NCBI GenBank assembly: GCA_023248535.1
Contig: JAHFEJ010000020.1
Span: 1 to 43,845, forward strand
Length of the DNA stretch: 43,845 nt
Direction of reading: 5' to 3'
Origin: Nitrospinales bacterium
GTDB lineage: Bacteria; Nitrospinota_A; UBA7883; JACRGQ01
In this document: in pieces, positions 6,860 to 15,198 of the stretch
How the letters are laid out: the number at the start of each line of letters is the position of its first letter
Numbering within the stretch: position 1 is the first letter of the stretch
Made by a program: the position numbers and the translations under genes
Notes under the pieces: model-generated
Seen by the model: only the letters and a program-made list of their open reading frames with translations
Told to the model about the DNA's origin: nothing
The model's database searches: none

Positions 6860-8647
6860 TCAGGGACGAACACACTTGGCTACGCCAACGAAATCCTTTC
6901 TGTGGCCAGAAAAGATGCCGCCAATGTAGAGGTAAACCTTCCATGCGTTATCCGCATTGCCCGCGTATGTAGTGGACGCCCAGTAATCCCACCCAAAAGT
7001 AGCTGTGAAGTATGTGGCGTCTACCGCTGGAAAGGGCCTAGTTTCGTCAGCAATGGATTCCAGTTCCCTTACATTCGGAAGCCGCCACTTTAGCCCCGCA
7101 AGGGTGAGTCCTTCGCAGTAGGATATTGCCTCTTCCCAATTGCCGAAAAAATTGCCGAGGTCCTTTTGCCACATTAGGCCGGTTACGTTATCGGTTGTCG
7201 TGCCGTTCCCATTGTCAGTGAAACTTTGCACTGCCGGAGCGCCACGAACACATCGGGCATAGTAGGAGGCCGTTTTGAAACCATAAATAACCTTCCCACT
7301 GTCGAAGGACACGATCCACGCTTGGTCCGTATAGGTCGGTACGGTAGTGGACGACCAGTAGCGCGATGACTGCGTTTCCGGGAAATATGTTGTGTCTATT
7401 GCCGGGATGGTTCCAAAATTTTCAATGCTCATCAACTCTTTTTTAGTCGGTACACGCCAGTCGGAATAACCGCTGAGCGAAAGATCGGCACAGTAAGTCC
7501 CGGCGGTTGCCCAGTCCCGCACGGTGGCATCGTCCCTTTTTTGCCACATAAGGCTGGTGACGTTATCGGTTATCGTGCCGTTGACATTGTCGGTGAATGA
7601 AGGTGGATTTATCAGGTAATCCGAATCGTCGCCAAATACCGTGCTATATTTCGTCGTCTGCCCGGTGTCCGCTATGGGTCTGTGAATCAACACAGCTGTC
7701 GTTGTGGGGGTGACGGATACCTGCGCCGACGCGGCGCTTTCGCCCGATGCGTTCACCGCCGTAACGGTGAAGTAATAGGTAACGCCGTTCGACAACCCGT
7801 TCAGCGTGTAAGAGGTGGCGGTAATGCCGCCCACCTTTATCCCGGCGGTGCCCGCCGTGGTGGAGTAATACAGGTTGTAACTCGTGGCTTCCGTAACGGC
7901 GCTCCAGCTTGCCGTTGCCGCCCCATCCCCGGCGGTGGCCGTTACCCCCGTGGGCGCCGCGGGCGCGACGCTCTGGGGAGTTACCGTGATGGTCACGGTC
8001 ACTGTGATGCTAATGGCGATGGCGTTCGCATCGGTATCCCCCGCCATGGAGGCGTAACCCGCCGTAACGGTGGTTGATGAGTAATTGGCGTTGGCCGTGA
8101 TGTCCGCCGCTATCGCCTGCGCGACGGCGGTCAAGAGGCTGTCGCTCTTGATCGCCACCAGTATCGCCGATACGTCCACCGATGAAATGGCGGTGGAAAC
8201 ATCATGCCCCTCTTCCCCCAGATTGCCGTCTCCTATCTTCTTCGATAGCGCTTTGACGATGGCGGAGGAGGTGGGATCGACCGTTACCGTTTTATCCGCA
8301 TCGGCCTTCTCGACAAACGATTTCAGGCAGACATTCCCCTTGGTGGCTTTAACCGTGTAATTATCGCCTTTAGCAACGCTTGCGCTGTAAGTCCCGTCGC
8401 TTGCAATGGTTGCCGTGCCAACGGCTTTTCCTTTTGTATCGATTACCTTCACGTCGCCGCCCGACATGGGGGAACGAAGAACGCCAGCGCCGCCGGCCGG
8501 CTTTGATGACGGCTTTGCCAACGTCTCTAACACGGAGCCTGAAAGAGCGATCTTGGAAGAGGTGGTTCCGCCGCCGCCTAAAACGAATTTGTCACCGCAG
8601 CCCGCCCCGGCAATCAACAAAAGGGCGGCTAGAAATAAGCCCTTCAT
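6860..8647 (-). CDS. Lipoprotein with fibronectin type III and two DUF1566 domains
   Basis: The product has about 595 residues. The start at 8647 is preferred because it has an AGGAA ribosome site 7 bases upstream and opens directly into a lipoprotein signal (MKGLFLAALLLIAGAGC, lipobox AGAGC); longer frames start at 8668 or 8707. After the Cys come a carboxypeptidase-regulatory-like stretch (GKAVGTATIASDGTYSASV), an Ala/Thr-rich region, a fibronectin type III domain (APAAPTGVTATAGDGAATAS ... YYFTVTAVNASGES), and two copies of DUF1566 (SLMWQKRDD...DWRVPTKKEL...YWSST...ARCVRG and GLMWQKDLG...KWRLPNVREL...YWASTT...KCVRP). DUF1566 proteins are secreted, C-type-lectin-like surface proteins of unclear function. 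An outer-membrane, ligand-binding or adhesive role is inference. Confidence 0.85.
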   Translation of the reverse strand: MKGLFLAALLLIAGAGCGDKFVLGGGGTTSSKIALSGSVLETLAKPSSKPAGGAGVLRSPMSGGDVKVIDTKGKAVGTATIASDGTYSASVAKGDNYTVKATKGNVCLKSFVEKADADKTVTVDPTSSAIVKALSKKIGDGNLGEEGHDVSTAISSVDVSAILVAIKSDSLLTAVAQAIAADITANANYSSTTVTAGYASMAGDTDANAIAISITVTVTITVTPQSVAPAAPTGVTATAGDGAATASWSAVTEATSYNLYYSTTAGTAGIKVGGITATSYTLNGLSNGVTYYFTVTAVNASGESAASAQVSVTPTTTAVLIHRPIADTGQTTKYSTVFGDDSDYLINPPSFTDNVNGTITDNVTSLMWQKRDDATVRDWATAGTYCADLSLSGYSDWRVPTKKELMSIENFGTIPAIDTTYFPETQSSRYWSSTTVPTYTDQAWIVSFDSGKVIYGFKTASYYARCVRGAPAVQSFTDNGNGTTTDNVTGLMWQKDLGNFFGNWEEAISYCEGLTLAGLKWRLPNVRELESIADETRPFPAVDATYFTATFGWDYWASTTYAGNADNAWKVYLYIGGIFSGHRKDFVGVAKCVRP

Positions 8648-8724
8648 GAGCGTTCCTGCCACTTTCATACCTATTATTATGCGCCCGATATGAATATATC
8701 GCCACAATTGATAGATGGGCCTTT

Positions 8725-8818
8725 TGCGTTAGAGGTATTTTCAGAAAGCTCAGCTTTATATGTGCCTGATTTTCTTGCCTGGCCAATTGCAAAAAATGCC
8801 AAAAACCTCTCTAACGCA
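8725..8818. repeat. Inverted repeat between lipoprotein gene and ftsH
   Basis: TGCGTTAGAGGTATTTT at 8725-8741 recurs inverted as AAAAACCTCTCTAACGCA at 8801-8818, with one 2-base indel and about 60 bases between. The arms are too far apart for an ordinary terminator and have no coding potential. They could be the ends of a very small mobile remnant or a long structured leader. Confidence 0.45.
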
Positions 8819-8871
8819 GGAGGCTCAGATAGCCAGACATGCAGCAAAACTTAAACACAGCAATTTTCCGC

Positions 8872-10785
8872 CTAAACCGCGGGGCCAGACACCGGAGCGT
8901 CCTCCGCGGGAGAAGCGGCGTCGGCCGCCGGTGTGATGGACGTGGGAGCCTGCGGCTCATCCGGTTTCTTGCCGTTGCCATTGCCGCTTGGCGGCACGAT
9001 GCCATGCACCAGGAAGTTCATATCCTTGGCGTCGAGGGTTTCCTTCTCCAACAGTTCCTGAGCGATCTTATCCAGGATTTGGCGGTCATCGGTCAATATC
9101 TTTATGGCGGCGGCCATCCCCTCTTTCACGATCCGCTCCACTTCGCTGTCGATCTCCTGCGCGACCTTGTCGCTGTAGTCGGCGGTGTGCCCCACTTCGC
9201 GGCCAAGAAAGATCGGTTCCTCGCGCCTGCCGAAAGCCAGCGGCCCCAGCTTGTCGCTCATGCCCCATTTGCATACCATGCGGCGGGCCAGATCGGTGGC
9301 GCGCTCTATGTCGTTGCCGGCGCCGGTGGTCATTTCGCCGATGACCAGCTCTTCGGCCGCGCGCCCGCCCATCAGGATGGCGATCGTGTTCAAAAGGAAT
9401 GTCCGCGGGAAGGTGTGCTTTTCATCCTCGGGGAGCTGCTGGGTAAGCCCCAGCGCGCGGCCACGCGGAATGATGGTGATCTTGTGGATCGGGTCGGTGC
9501 CCGGCAGCTTCATCGCTACCAGCGCGTGCCCCGCCTCGTGATAGGCGGTGGTCCGCTTTTCCTTGTCGCTGATGACGATGCTGCGGCGCTCCACCCCCAT
9601 CATCACCTTGTCTTTGGCCTCTTCCAGATCGGTCATTTCCACGCTCGCCTTGTCGCGCCGGGCGGCCAGCAACGCCGCTTCGTTCACCAGATTGGCGAGG
9701 TCGGCTCCCGAGAATCCGGGGGTTCCCTTCGCGACCTGCCCCATTTCGACATCGGGCGACAACGGCACTTTGGCGGCGTGGACTTTCAGGATCATCTCGC
9801 GGCCACGCATGTCCGGCACCGGCACCACCACCTGCCGGTCGAAACGGCCGGGGCGGAGAAGCGCGGGATCAAGCACGTCGGGGCGGTTGGTGGCGGCGAT
9901 CATGATGACGCCGTCGTTCCCCTCGAATCCGTCCATCTCGACGAGGAGCTGGTTGAGGGTTTGCTCGCGCTCGTCGTGGCCGCCGCCGAGGCCCGCGCCG
10001 CGGTGACGCCCCACGGCGTCGATCTCATCCACGAAGATGATGCAGGGGGCGTTTTTCTTCCCCTGTTCAAAGAGGTCGCGCACGCGGGACGCGCCCACGC
10101 CGACGAACATCTCCACAAAGTCGGAGCCGGAGATCGAGAAGAACGGCACGTCCGCCTCGCCCGCCACGGCGCGGGCCATCAGCGTCTTGCCGGTTCCCGG
10201 AGGGCCGACGAGGAGCACCCCCTTGGGGAGCTTGCCGCCGAGCTTTTGGAACTTGCCGGGATTTTTGAGGAACTCGATGATCTCGACCAGTTCCTCTTTC
10301 GATTCTTCAACGCCCGCCACGTCCTTGAAGGTGACTTTCTGTTTCCCTTCGTTCAGCAGCTTGGCGCGGCTTTTGCCGAAGCTGAGCGCCTTGGTGCCGC
10401 CCGCCTGCATCTGGCGCATGAAGAATATCCAGATGACGATGAGCAGCAACATCGGGAACCACGAGACGAGGATGTTCATCCACCAGCTCGCCTGTTCGGG
10501 CGGCAGCACGGTGATCTTCACCTTCTGCCCGCGCATCATTTCGAGGAGCTGTGTGTCGTCCGGCGAGAACGTGTCAAACTGCTTGCCGTTCTTGAACTTT
10601 CCTTTTATGGCGTGCCCCTGTATCTTCACCTCTTCCACATCGCCTTTCGTGAGGGCGTCGGTGAATTCGCTATAGATGATCTCGGTGTGCGGCGCGGTGG
10701 CCTGTTTGCTGAAGATATTGAAAAGCGCGATCATGAACAGAAGGACAACCAGCCACAAGGCCAGGTTTTTTTGAAATTGGCTCAC
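8872..10785 (-). CDS. ftsH: ATP-dependent zinc metalloprotease FtsH
   Basis: This is a membrane-anchored AAA+ protease that degrades misassembled membrane proteins and short-lived regulators. In its 637 residues, membrane helix 1 is at about 8-25, a periplasmic loop follows to about 100, helix 2 is at 101-123, Walker A GPPGTGKT at 194-201, Walker B IIFVDEID at 249-256, the second region of homology near 300-316 ([20 protein letters not shown]), and the zinc site HEAGH at 416-420. The tail is Pro/Ala-rich. The start is GTG at 10785 with GAGGT 7 bases upstream. The stop is TAG. It has its own promoter at 10835-10864. Confidence 0.97.
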   Translation of the reverse strand: MSQFQKNLALWLVVLLFMIALFNIFSKQATAPHTEIIYSEFTDALTKGDVEEVKIQGHAIKGKFKNGKQFDTFSPDDTQLLEMMRGQKVKITVLPPEQASWWMNILVSWFPMLLLIVIWIFFMRQMQAGGTKALSFGKSRAKLLNEGKQKVTFKDVAGVEESKEELVEIIEFLKNPGKFQKLGGKLPKGVLLVGPPGTGKTLMARAVAGEADVPFFSISGSDFVEMFVGVGASRVRDLFEQGKKNAPCIIFVDEIDAVGRHRGAGLGGGHDEREQTLNQLLVEMDGFEGNDGVIMIAATNRPDVLDPALLRPGRFDRQVVVPVPDMRGREMILKVHAAKVPLSPDVEMGQVAKGTPGFSGADLANLVNEAALLAARRDKASVEMTDLEEAKDKVMMGVERRSIVISDKEKRTTAYHEAGHALVAMKLPGTDPIHKITIIPRGRALGLTQQLPEDEKHTFPRTFLLNTIAILMGGRAAEELVIGEMTTGAGNDIERATDLARRMVCKWGMSDKLGPLAFGRREEPIFLGREVGHTADYSDKVAQEIDSEVERIVKEGMAAAIKILTDDRQILDKIAQELLEKETLDAKDMNFLVHGIVPPSGNGNGKKPDEPQAPTSITPAADAASPAEDAPVSGPAV

Positions 10786-10834
10786 GGTTTTACCTCTATA
10801 TATTAAGCACTGTTATTCGTCATGCCAGACGTTA

Positions 10835-10864
10835 AAAGTAGCATAGCTATCACAAATTGTACAA
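10835..10864 (-). promoter_or_regulatory. ftsH promoter, extended -10 type
   Basis: On the minus strand a -35 TTGTAC (10864-10859) is followed after 18 bases by an extended -10 TGC-TACTTT (TACTTT at 10840-10835). Transcription would begin near 10829, giving a leader of about 43 bases. The dnaN promoter shares the CTATGCTA-N-TTTT core. Confidence 0.55.
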
Positions 10865-10947
10865 GCAATTAGAGCCACAATCCGTCAAGGGGAGCCGGAT
10901 AACCCGAAGCTTTTCAAGGACGCGGGCGGCAGTCCCATTTCAACCCC

Positions 10948-10976
10948 TTGTTTTTAGGGGGTTGATTGATTATCCT
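10948..10976 (+). promoter_or_regulatory. Probable tRNA-Arg promoter
   Basis: TTGTTT (10948-10953) and TATCCT (10971-10976) are spaced by 17 bases, and a start near 10983 would leave about 14 bases before the tRNA. A stem TCAACCCC/GGGGTTGA (10940-10965) overlaps the -35 region, so part of this could instead be a terminator. Confidence 0.4.
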
Positions 10977-10996
10977 CTATCTCTTGCATCTTTGTT

Positions 10997-11073
10997 GACC
11001 TCGTAGCTCAGTTGGATAGAGCATCGGATTCCTAATCCGGGGGCCGTGGGTTCGAATCCCGCCGAGGTCACCA
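10997..11073 (+). tRNA. tRNA-Arg (anticodon CCU), CCA encoded
   Basis: A full cloverleaf is visible: acceptor GACCTCG/CGAGGTC, D-arm GCTCAGTTGGATAGAGC, anticodon arm TCGGA-TTCCTAA-TCCGG with anticodon CCT (decodes AGG), T-arm GTGGGTTCGAATCCCGC, discriminator A and genomic CCA at 11071-11073. It reads rightward and has no other tRNA beside it. The 3' half (from the T-arm through CCA) is repeated twice downstream, at 11256-11272 and 11454-11469. Confidence 0.97.
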
Positions 11074-11272
11074 CTAAAGCCTTATTCCCCTCAACCTCAA
11101 AAATCACTCTCAGGGAAAATTTGCCGAATGGGCGGGATTCGAAGCCGAGTACGCGGCCCGACCGATGAGGGAGGGCAAACAGGCAGGACGCCTGTTTAGC
11201 GGGCGAGTGGGGGCCGATGGAGGGGCAACGTGATGTTGCCCCGAACAGTGGCCGTTCCCGCCGAGGTCACCA
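11074..11272 (+). repeat. tRNA-Arg tail repeat, unit 1
   Basis: After a 57-base spacer (11074-11130) comes GGCGGGATTCGAA (11131-11143), the exact reverse complement of the tRNA T-arm strand at 11051-11063. The unit then carries GCGGCCCGACCGATG, hairpin AAACAGGC-AGGAC-GCCTGTTT (11177-11197), a G-rich linker, hairpin GGGGCAAC-GTGAT-GTTGCCCC (11222-11242), and ends with a copy of the tRNA 3' end TCCCGCCGAGGTCACCA (11256-11272). The tail copy lies 199 bases after the corresponding bases of the tRNA. No protein-like frame is present. The unit reads in the same direction as the tRNA and could be part of its transcript. Confidence 0.8.
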
Positions 11273-11469
11273 TTTAATGCTTAGCTATATCCGACTACAC
11301 CGTCTTGTGGTTGGTCATGTTATTGGGTAGCGGGATTCGAAAGTGAGCCTGCGGCGCGAGCGGTGCACAGCGCAGTCCGCCATGGATGGCGGACTAACAG
11401 GCGAATCGCGCCTCCTCTCGCGGCGGCGTGATGCCGCCGCGAGAGGAGGCATCTCCCGCCGAGGTCACC
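11273..11469 (+). repeat. tRNA-Arg tail repeat, unit 2
   Basis: The layout is the same as unit 1: a 57-base spacer (11273-11329, unrelated to the first spacer), the anti-T-arm segment GCGGGATTCGAA (11330-11341), GCGGCGCGAGCGGTG, hairpin GTCCGCC-ATGGAT-GGCGGAC (11375-11394), an 18 bp perfect stem around the loop GTGAT (11410-11450), and the tRNA 3' end copy TCCCGCCGAGGTCACC (11454-11469). The bases after this copy (GCTAAAGCCT) match those after the tRNA itself (ACTAAAGCCT). The stems differ from unit 1 while layout, loop and ends are kept. Confidence 0.8.
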
Positions 11470-11480
11470 GCTAAAGCCTG

Positions 11481-12596
11481 TTACTTCCTCAGCGGCAGCG
11501 TAAAGAAGAAGGCGCTCCCCTTCCCGGCTTCACTCTCCACGCCGATCACACCGTTGTGCGCCTCCACTATCTTTTTCGCGATGGCAAGGCCGAGGCCGGA
11601 GCTTTTTTCGCCGCCGGTGGGGCGCGCGCTCAGTTTCTGGAATTCGCCGAACAGTTTGTGCTTCTCGTTTTCGTTAATGCCGGGGCCTTCGTCCCGCACC
11701 GTTACCCTTGCCATCGCCCCGTCCTTCACCGTCTCCACGCGCACGGCACTCTTTGCCGGAGAATATTTGACGGCGTTGCTGATCAGGTTGTCCACCACCT
11801 GTCCGATCCGCCCTTTATCCATAAAACAGACAAGCCCCTTTTCGGTATGAACCTCGATCACAATGTTCTTTTTCGCGGAAATGATCCGCGCCATCGCGGC
11901 CCTCTGTTCCACAAGATCGGAGATATCGGCATTCACCAGCCGCAGGTCGAATTTGCCGCTTTCGATCTGCGATATGTCCAGCAAATCGTCCAGGAGAGTC
12001 AGCAGCTCGTTGCTGGCGGCGCTGATGATCCGCAAAAACTCCTTCGAGGTTTCCGCATCCAGCCCCCCCTCCAGCAGAAAATCGCTGAAGCCGCGTATCG
12101 AGCCAAGCGGGTTTCGCAAATCGTGCGCGGCGATACCCAGAAATCTGTTCTTCTGCTCGTTGAGGTTCCGCAGTTCCTCCACCTTCTGTTCAAGGTTTTT
12201 ATGGGATTCATCAAGTTCAAGGGCCATGCGGCGGCGCTCCAACGCGCGGCTCACATCCAGATGCAGCAGGTTGAAGTCGAGCGGCTTCATCAAATAGCCG
12301 TAGGCCCCCATCTTCATGCATTTGATGGCGGTTTCCACCTCGGCGTTGGCCGTTGCCATGATAACCTCGGTGGCGGGATAATTCTTCTTCAATTCCCCCA
12401 GCACGGCGATGCCGTCCATTCCCGGCATGGCTATATCAAGAAGTACAACTTCGGGGGGGCTGGCGGCCGCCTTCCGTAAAGCTTCCGCGCCGTTTGCGGC
12501 GCGCGCCACGGCAAACCCCTTGCTGTGAAGGAAATGCGCCGTTATTTCCAGAACATCCGGTTCGTCATCCACCACCAACAAGCTGTTCACCGGCAT
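11481..12596 (-). CDS. Response regulator-histidine kinase (REC-HisKA-HATPase)
   Basis: A cytoplasmic signalling protein of about 371 residues, with a receiver domain first (LLVVDDEPD; phospho-Asp in [10 protein letters not shown] near residue 54; switch Lys in YLMKPLD), a coiled linker, then HisKA with the phospho-His in [11 protein letters not shown] near residue 158 and a HATPase domain ([31 protein letters not shown]). There is no membrane segment or sensor domain, so the receiver is probably the input from another kinase. The ATG at 12596 is preferred over TTG at 12614 because AAGGGA lies 8 bases upstream. The C-terminus ends 12 bases from the last tRNA tail repeat. No partner gene is adjacent. 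Confidence 0.92.
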   Translation of the reverse strand: MPVNSLLVVDDEPDVLEITAHFLHSKGFAVARAANGAEALRKAAASPPEVVLLDIAMPGMDGIAVLGELKKNYPATEVIMATANAEVETAIKCMKMGAYGYLMKPLDFNLLHLDVSRALERRRMALELDESHKNLEQKVEELRNLNEQKNRFLGIAAHDLRNPLGSIRGFSDFLLEGGLDAETSKEFLRIISAASNELLTLLDDLLDISQIESGKFDLRLVNADISDLVEQRAAMARIISAKKNIVIEVHTEKGLVCFMDKGRIGQVVDNLISNAVKYSPAKSAVRVETVKDGAMARVTVRDEGPGINENEKHKLFGEFQKLSARPTGGEKSSGLGLAIAKKIVEAHNGVIGVESEAGKGSAFFFTLPLRK

Positions 12597-13057
12597 AGCG
12601 CCATTCCCTTGCAAAAAAGCATAAGCTTAATACTGCATTATTTTGTTTCGTTAAATCCCCGAAAAACATTTTAAGGCAAACGGCAATCCCATGCCCATTT
12701 TTACTTTTCACCGATTGTTCCCGGCATGGCCGCGAGAAATAACCCCCACCAGGACGCCGCGGTTCCCAATCTTCCAGACCTTCTGTTTTTACCTTTCGCT
12801 TTTCCACCGAAACTTTGGTAGAATTAAAAGAGGGTGCGGCTCATGTGAGCTATTTGGGAAAGATGGATTTGACTGTTTGAGCAGGTTGCCGTGGGCTGAA
12901 AAGTTTTACCGCAAGGGGGAAACAGGGCGCAGGTCTGTTTTTCCATCAACCCGCGCCGGAATTTATGGCGAATTCCCGGCCTTCGGCCTTGCCGGACCGC
13001 CCGGCATGAACCGGAACCTTGCGAGCGCGGGATTGAACTGAATTGATGGGAAACCGA
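12597..13057. promoter_or_regulatory. Divergent intergenic region with long leader of the radical SAM gene
   Basis: About 460 bases separate the leftward kinase gene from the rightward radical SAM gene. A TAGAAT -10-like box at 12819-12824, with a weak TTCGCT 18 bases upstream, would give a leader of about 225 bases before 13058. The leader has several short inverted pairs (for example CCGGAATT/AATTCCCGG around 12957-12981) but matches no riboswitch I can recognise. Short open frames here show no protein character. Confidence 0.35.
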
Positions 13058-14824
13058 ATGCCAAAGAAAAAACTGCTTCTCACCGGCGTCTTCAAACCTT
13101 TTGGCGTATCAGACGCGTACGGCGAGGCGCTGTGCACCATGGAACTGCTCAACAACCAGGTGACGCGGGAACAAGGCATCCACTCCCCCCGCCAGAACAA
13201 TCCCAGCTTCGGGCTTTACCTCCTCGCGGAAAATATCCTGACGCCCACGACGGTGCTTGATTTTCCCACGTGGAAAGAATTCACCAAGGAAGTACGGAAC
13301 GGCGACTACACGCATGTGGGCATCTCCTTCATCGTGCCGAACGTGTTGAAAGCGGCACGCATGGCCAATTACGTCCGCAAGCACTCCCCGGCCACCAAGA
13401 TACTGGTCGGCGGACACGGCGCGGCCATTCCCCACCTCAGAAACCATGTCGACTACGACGAGGTCTGCACCGGCGAAGGGGTGCGCTGGCTGCGCACCTA
13501 TTTCAACGAGCCGCATCAGGAACGCGCCATCATCCATCCCGTGACCCCCTCGTCCGTTAAAAAATACATCTACGGCGCCCCCATTTCCGACAAGGGAGCG
13601 ATCATCCTTCCCGGCGTCGGGTGCCAGAACTCCTGCCGGTTCTGCGCCACCGCCCACAAATTTGAAAAACAGTACACCTCGTTCCTGCGCGAGGGGCGCG
13701 ACCTCTTCGATGCCTGCCGGAAATCCGAAGCGGCGACGGAAGCCGGGGATTTCTCGCTCATGGACGAGAACTTCTGCAAAATGCCATCGCGCGCCGCCGC
13801 GCTGCTGGCGGAAATGGAAGCCCACCAAAAAGCCTACACCTTCTCCATCTTTTCCTCCGCCGAAGCCATCACCCGCATGGGGGTCGATTTCCTCGTCCGC
13901 ATGGGCGTGAACTTCGTCTGGATCGGCGTGGAATCGAAGTGGAACGTTTTTGAAAAAACGAAGGGGGTGGATCTGCACGCCCTGATAAAAGACATTCAGG
14001 ACCGCGGCATCACCGTGCTCGCCTCCACCATCCTATTCATGGAGCATCACGACGCGCGCACGATAGAAGAAGACATCGACTGGTCCATCGGCCTCGAATC
14101 GGACCTGCTCCAGTTCATGCAATTCGGCCCCATCCCCGGCACCCGCCTGTATCAGGACTACGAGGTGGAAGGCAAGCTGCTCATGGATATCCCGTATCCC
14201 GAACAGCACGGGCAGGACAGGATATGGTTCCACCATCCCAACTTCACGCTTCAGGATACCTCGCGCATCCTGAAGGAGGCGTTCACGCGGAAATACGAAA
14301 CGCACGGCCCCGGCATACTCAGCATGGCCCACACGGCCGTGCGCGGATACCTGCGCCTGCGGGATGATATCGCCTTCAACGAAAAAAACGGACTGGCCTG
14401 GGATCCGCGGCTTATGCGGTATGTGCCGTCGCCGGAAAGCGGTCCCGACGAATTCCTGCGCCTTCGCCTGGAATCATGGCGGCAGTACGCCTTGCGGTTC
14501 CGCCCGATGTTCTGGAGCTCGGCGGCCTACGCCCCGAACGAAGCGGCGCGCAAAAAAGCCGGGATGGTGGCAAAACTGTACGATGAAGCCTTCGGCAAAA
14601 TGGACGCAATGGACATCGCCAAATCGGCGGCCCTCCGCGTCCTGTCGTGGAAGGAAAACCTCCACCTCCGGATACGCCAAGCAATGGGACTGGGTGACAT
14701 CATGCGCCAGCCGCCCACCGTCCGGCAAGAATACCCCGACCGCCGCGATAGCGTTGCCGCCGGCCCGGACCGCGAAAAGAAAAAGAAACGTACGCACTCC
14801 TCCGCCACCGCCGCCGCCCGCTGA
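13058..14824 (+). CDS. B12-binding-type radical SAM protein, function unknown
   Basis: A 588-residue protein. The N-terminal region (about 1-150) resembles a cobalamin-binding fold (VGISFIVPNVLKAARMANYV, KILVGGHGAAIPHL, VCTGEGVRWL). The radical SAM core follows with CxxxCxxC in GCQNSCRFC near residues 188-196 and later strands (FVWIGVESKWNVFEKTKG, LQFMQFGPIPGTRLY). The layout matches the B12-binding radical SAM methyltransferase/oxidoreductase superfamily, but the substrate cannot be told. A long helical C-terminal extension (from about 390) ends in a Lys/Arg-rich, disordered tail. The ATG at 13058 is preferred (GGGA upstream); ATG at 13046 and TTG at 13043 are alternatives. It stands alone, preceded by a long leader. 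Confidence 0.8.
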   Translation: MPKKKLLLTGVFKPFGVSDAYGEALCTMELLNNQVTREQGIHSPRQNNPSFGLYLLAENILTPTTVLDFPTWKEFTKEVRNGDYTHVGISFIVPNVLKAARMANYVRKHSPATKILVGGHGAAIPHLRNHVDYDEVCTGEGVRWLRTYFNEPHQERAIIHPVTPSSVKKYIYGAPISDKGAIILPGVGCQNSCRFCATAHKFEKQYTSFLREGRDLFDACRKSEAATEAGDFSLMDENFCKMPSRAAALLAEMEAHQKAYTFSIFSSAEAITRMGVDFLVRMGVNFVWIGVESKWNVFEKTKGVDLHALIKDIQDRGITVLASTILFMEHHDARTIEEDIDWSIGLESDLLQFMQFGPIPGTRLYQDYEVEGKLLMDIPYPEQHGQDRIWFHHPNFTLQDTSRILKEAFTRKYETHGPGILSMAHTAVRGYLRLRDDIAFNEKNGLAWDPRLMRYVPSPESGPDEFLRLRLESWRQYALRFRPMFWSSAAYAPNEAARKKAGMVAKLYDEAFGKMDAMDIAKSAALRVLSWKENLHLRIRQAMGLGDIMRQPPTVRQEYPDRRDSVAAGPDREKKKKRTHSSATAAAR

Positions 14825-15016
14825 CACGCCTGGCTAATTATTTTTTCTTAATAGACCGCTACGGATCAAATTGGAAAAAACCGTTCTGTAAGAGAAGTGG
14901 GGGCTGGTTGACGCCGGCGGATTAGGTAGTCTGGAACTGAAGTTCTTTCAAGTTCAGCTTTGGGCTTCGTTTGAAAAGCCTGTTGCGCGGACTGAAAGGC
15001 CGCGGCTTTCTTCTTG

Positions 15017-15130
15017 CCGCTGGCGCGGCAACCACAGGTTGAAACCTGTGGTACCAAAAAAATCGGCCCGATGGGGCAAAGTACATGCCGGGAGCAGGTA
15101 CCCACTCCGGGCAAATACATTTTCGGCGGA
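15017..15130. repeat. REP-like hairpin remnants
   Basis: The 374-base gap 14825-15198 has no gene. It contains CCACAGGTT-GA-AACCTGTGG (15030-15049), AATCGGCCCGATGGGGC, and GTACATGC-CGGGA-GCAGGTACCCACTCCGG, degenerate members of the same REP-like family as at 545-640 and 23294-23383. The AATCGGCCCGATGGG segment recurs inverted near 17656-17672. Confidence 0.5.
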
Positions 15131-15162
15131 GTGTTGAACGCCACGTGTTATTACATATTTGA

Positions 15163-15192
15163 TTGGCTTCGGTTCCGCGCGGCGGATATAAT
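15163..15192 (+). promoter_or_regulatory. Promoter of the stand-alone response regulator
   Basis: TTGGCT (15163-15168) and a perfect TATAAT (15187-15192) are spaced by 18 bases. The expected start point falls on the ATG at 15199, so the transcript would be leaderless if that ATG is used. Confidence 0.6.
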
Positions 15193-15198
15193 GCCGCC

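Noticed and set aside
8839-10806. A 655-codon open frame opposite ftsH
   Set aside because: It is His/Arg/Gly-rich antisense sequence with no motif; ftsH on the other strand is certain.
11074-11469. CRISPR array or simple phage attachment duplications at the tRNA
   Set aside because: The period is about 198 bases with internal hairpins, no short direct repeat and spacer pattern, no cas genes, and no integrase or phage genes nearby.
12691-13041. A 116-codon open frame before the radical SAM gene
   Set aside because: Composition and lack of a ribosome site argue against coding; the promoter-like box at 12819 lies within it.
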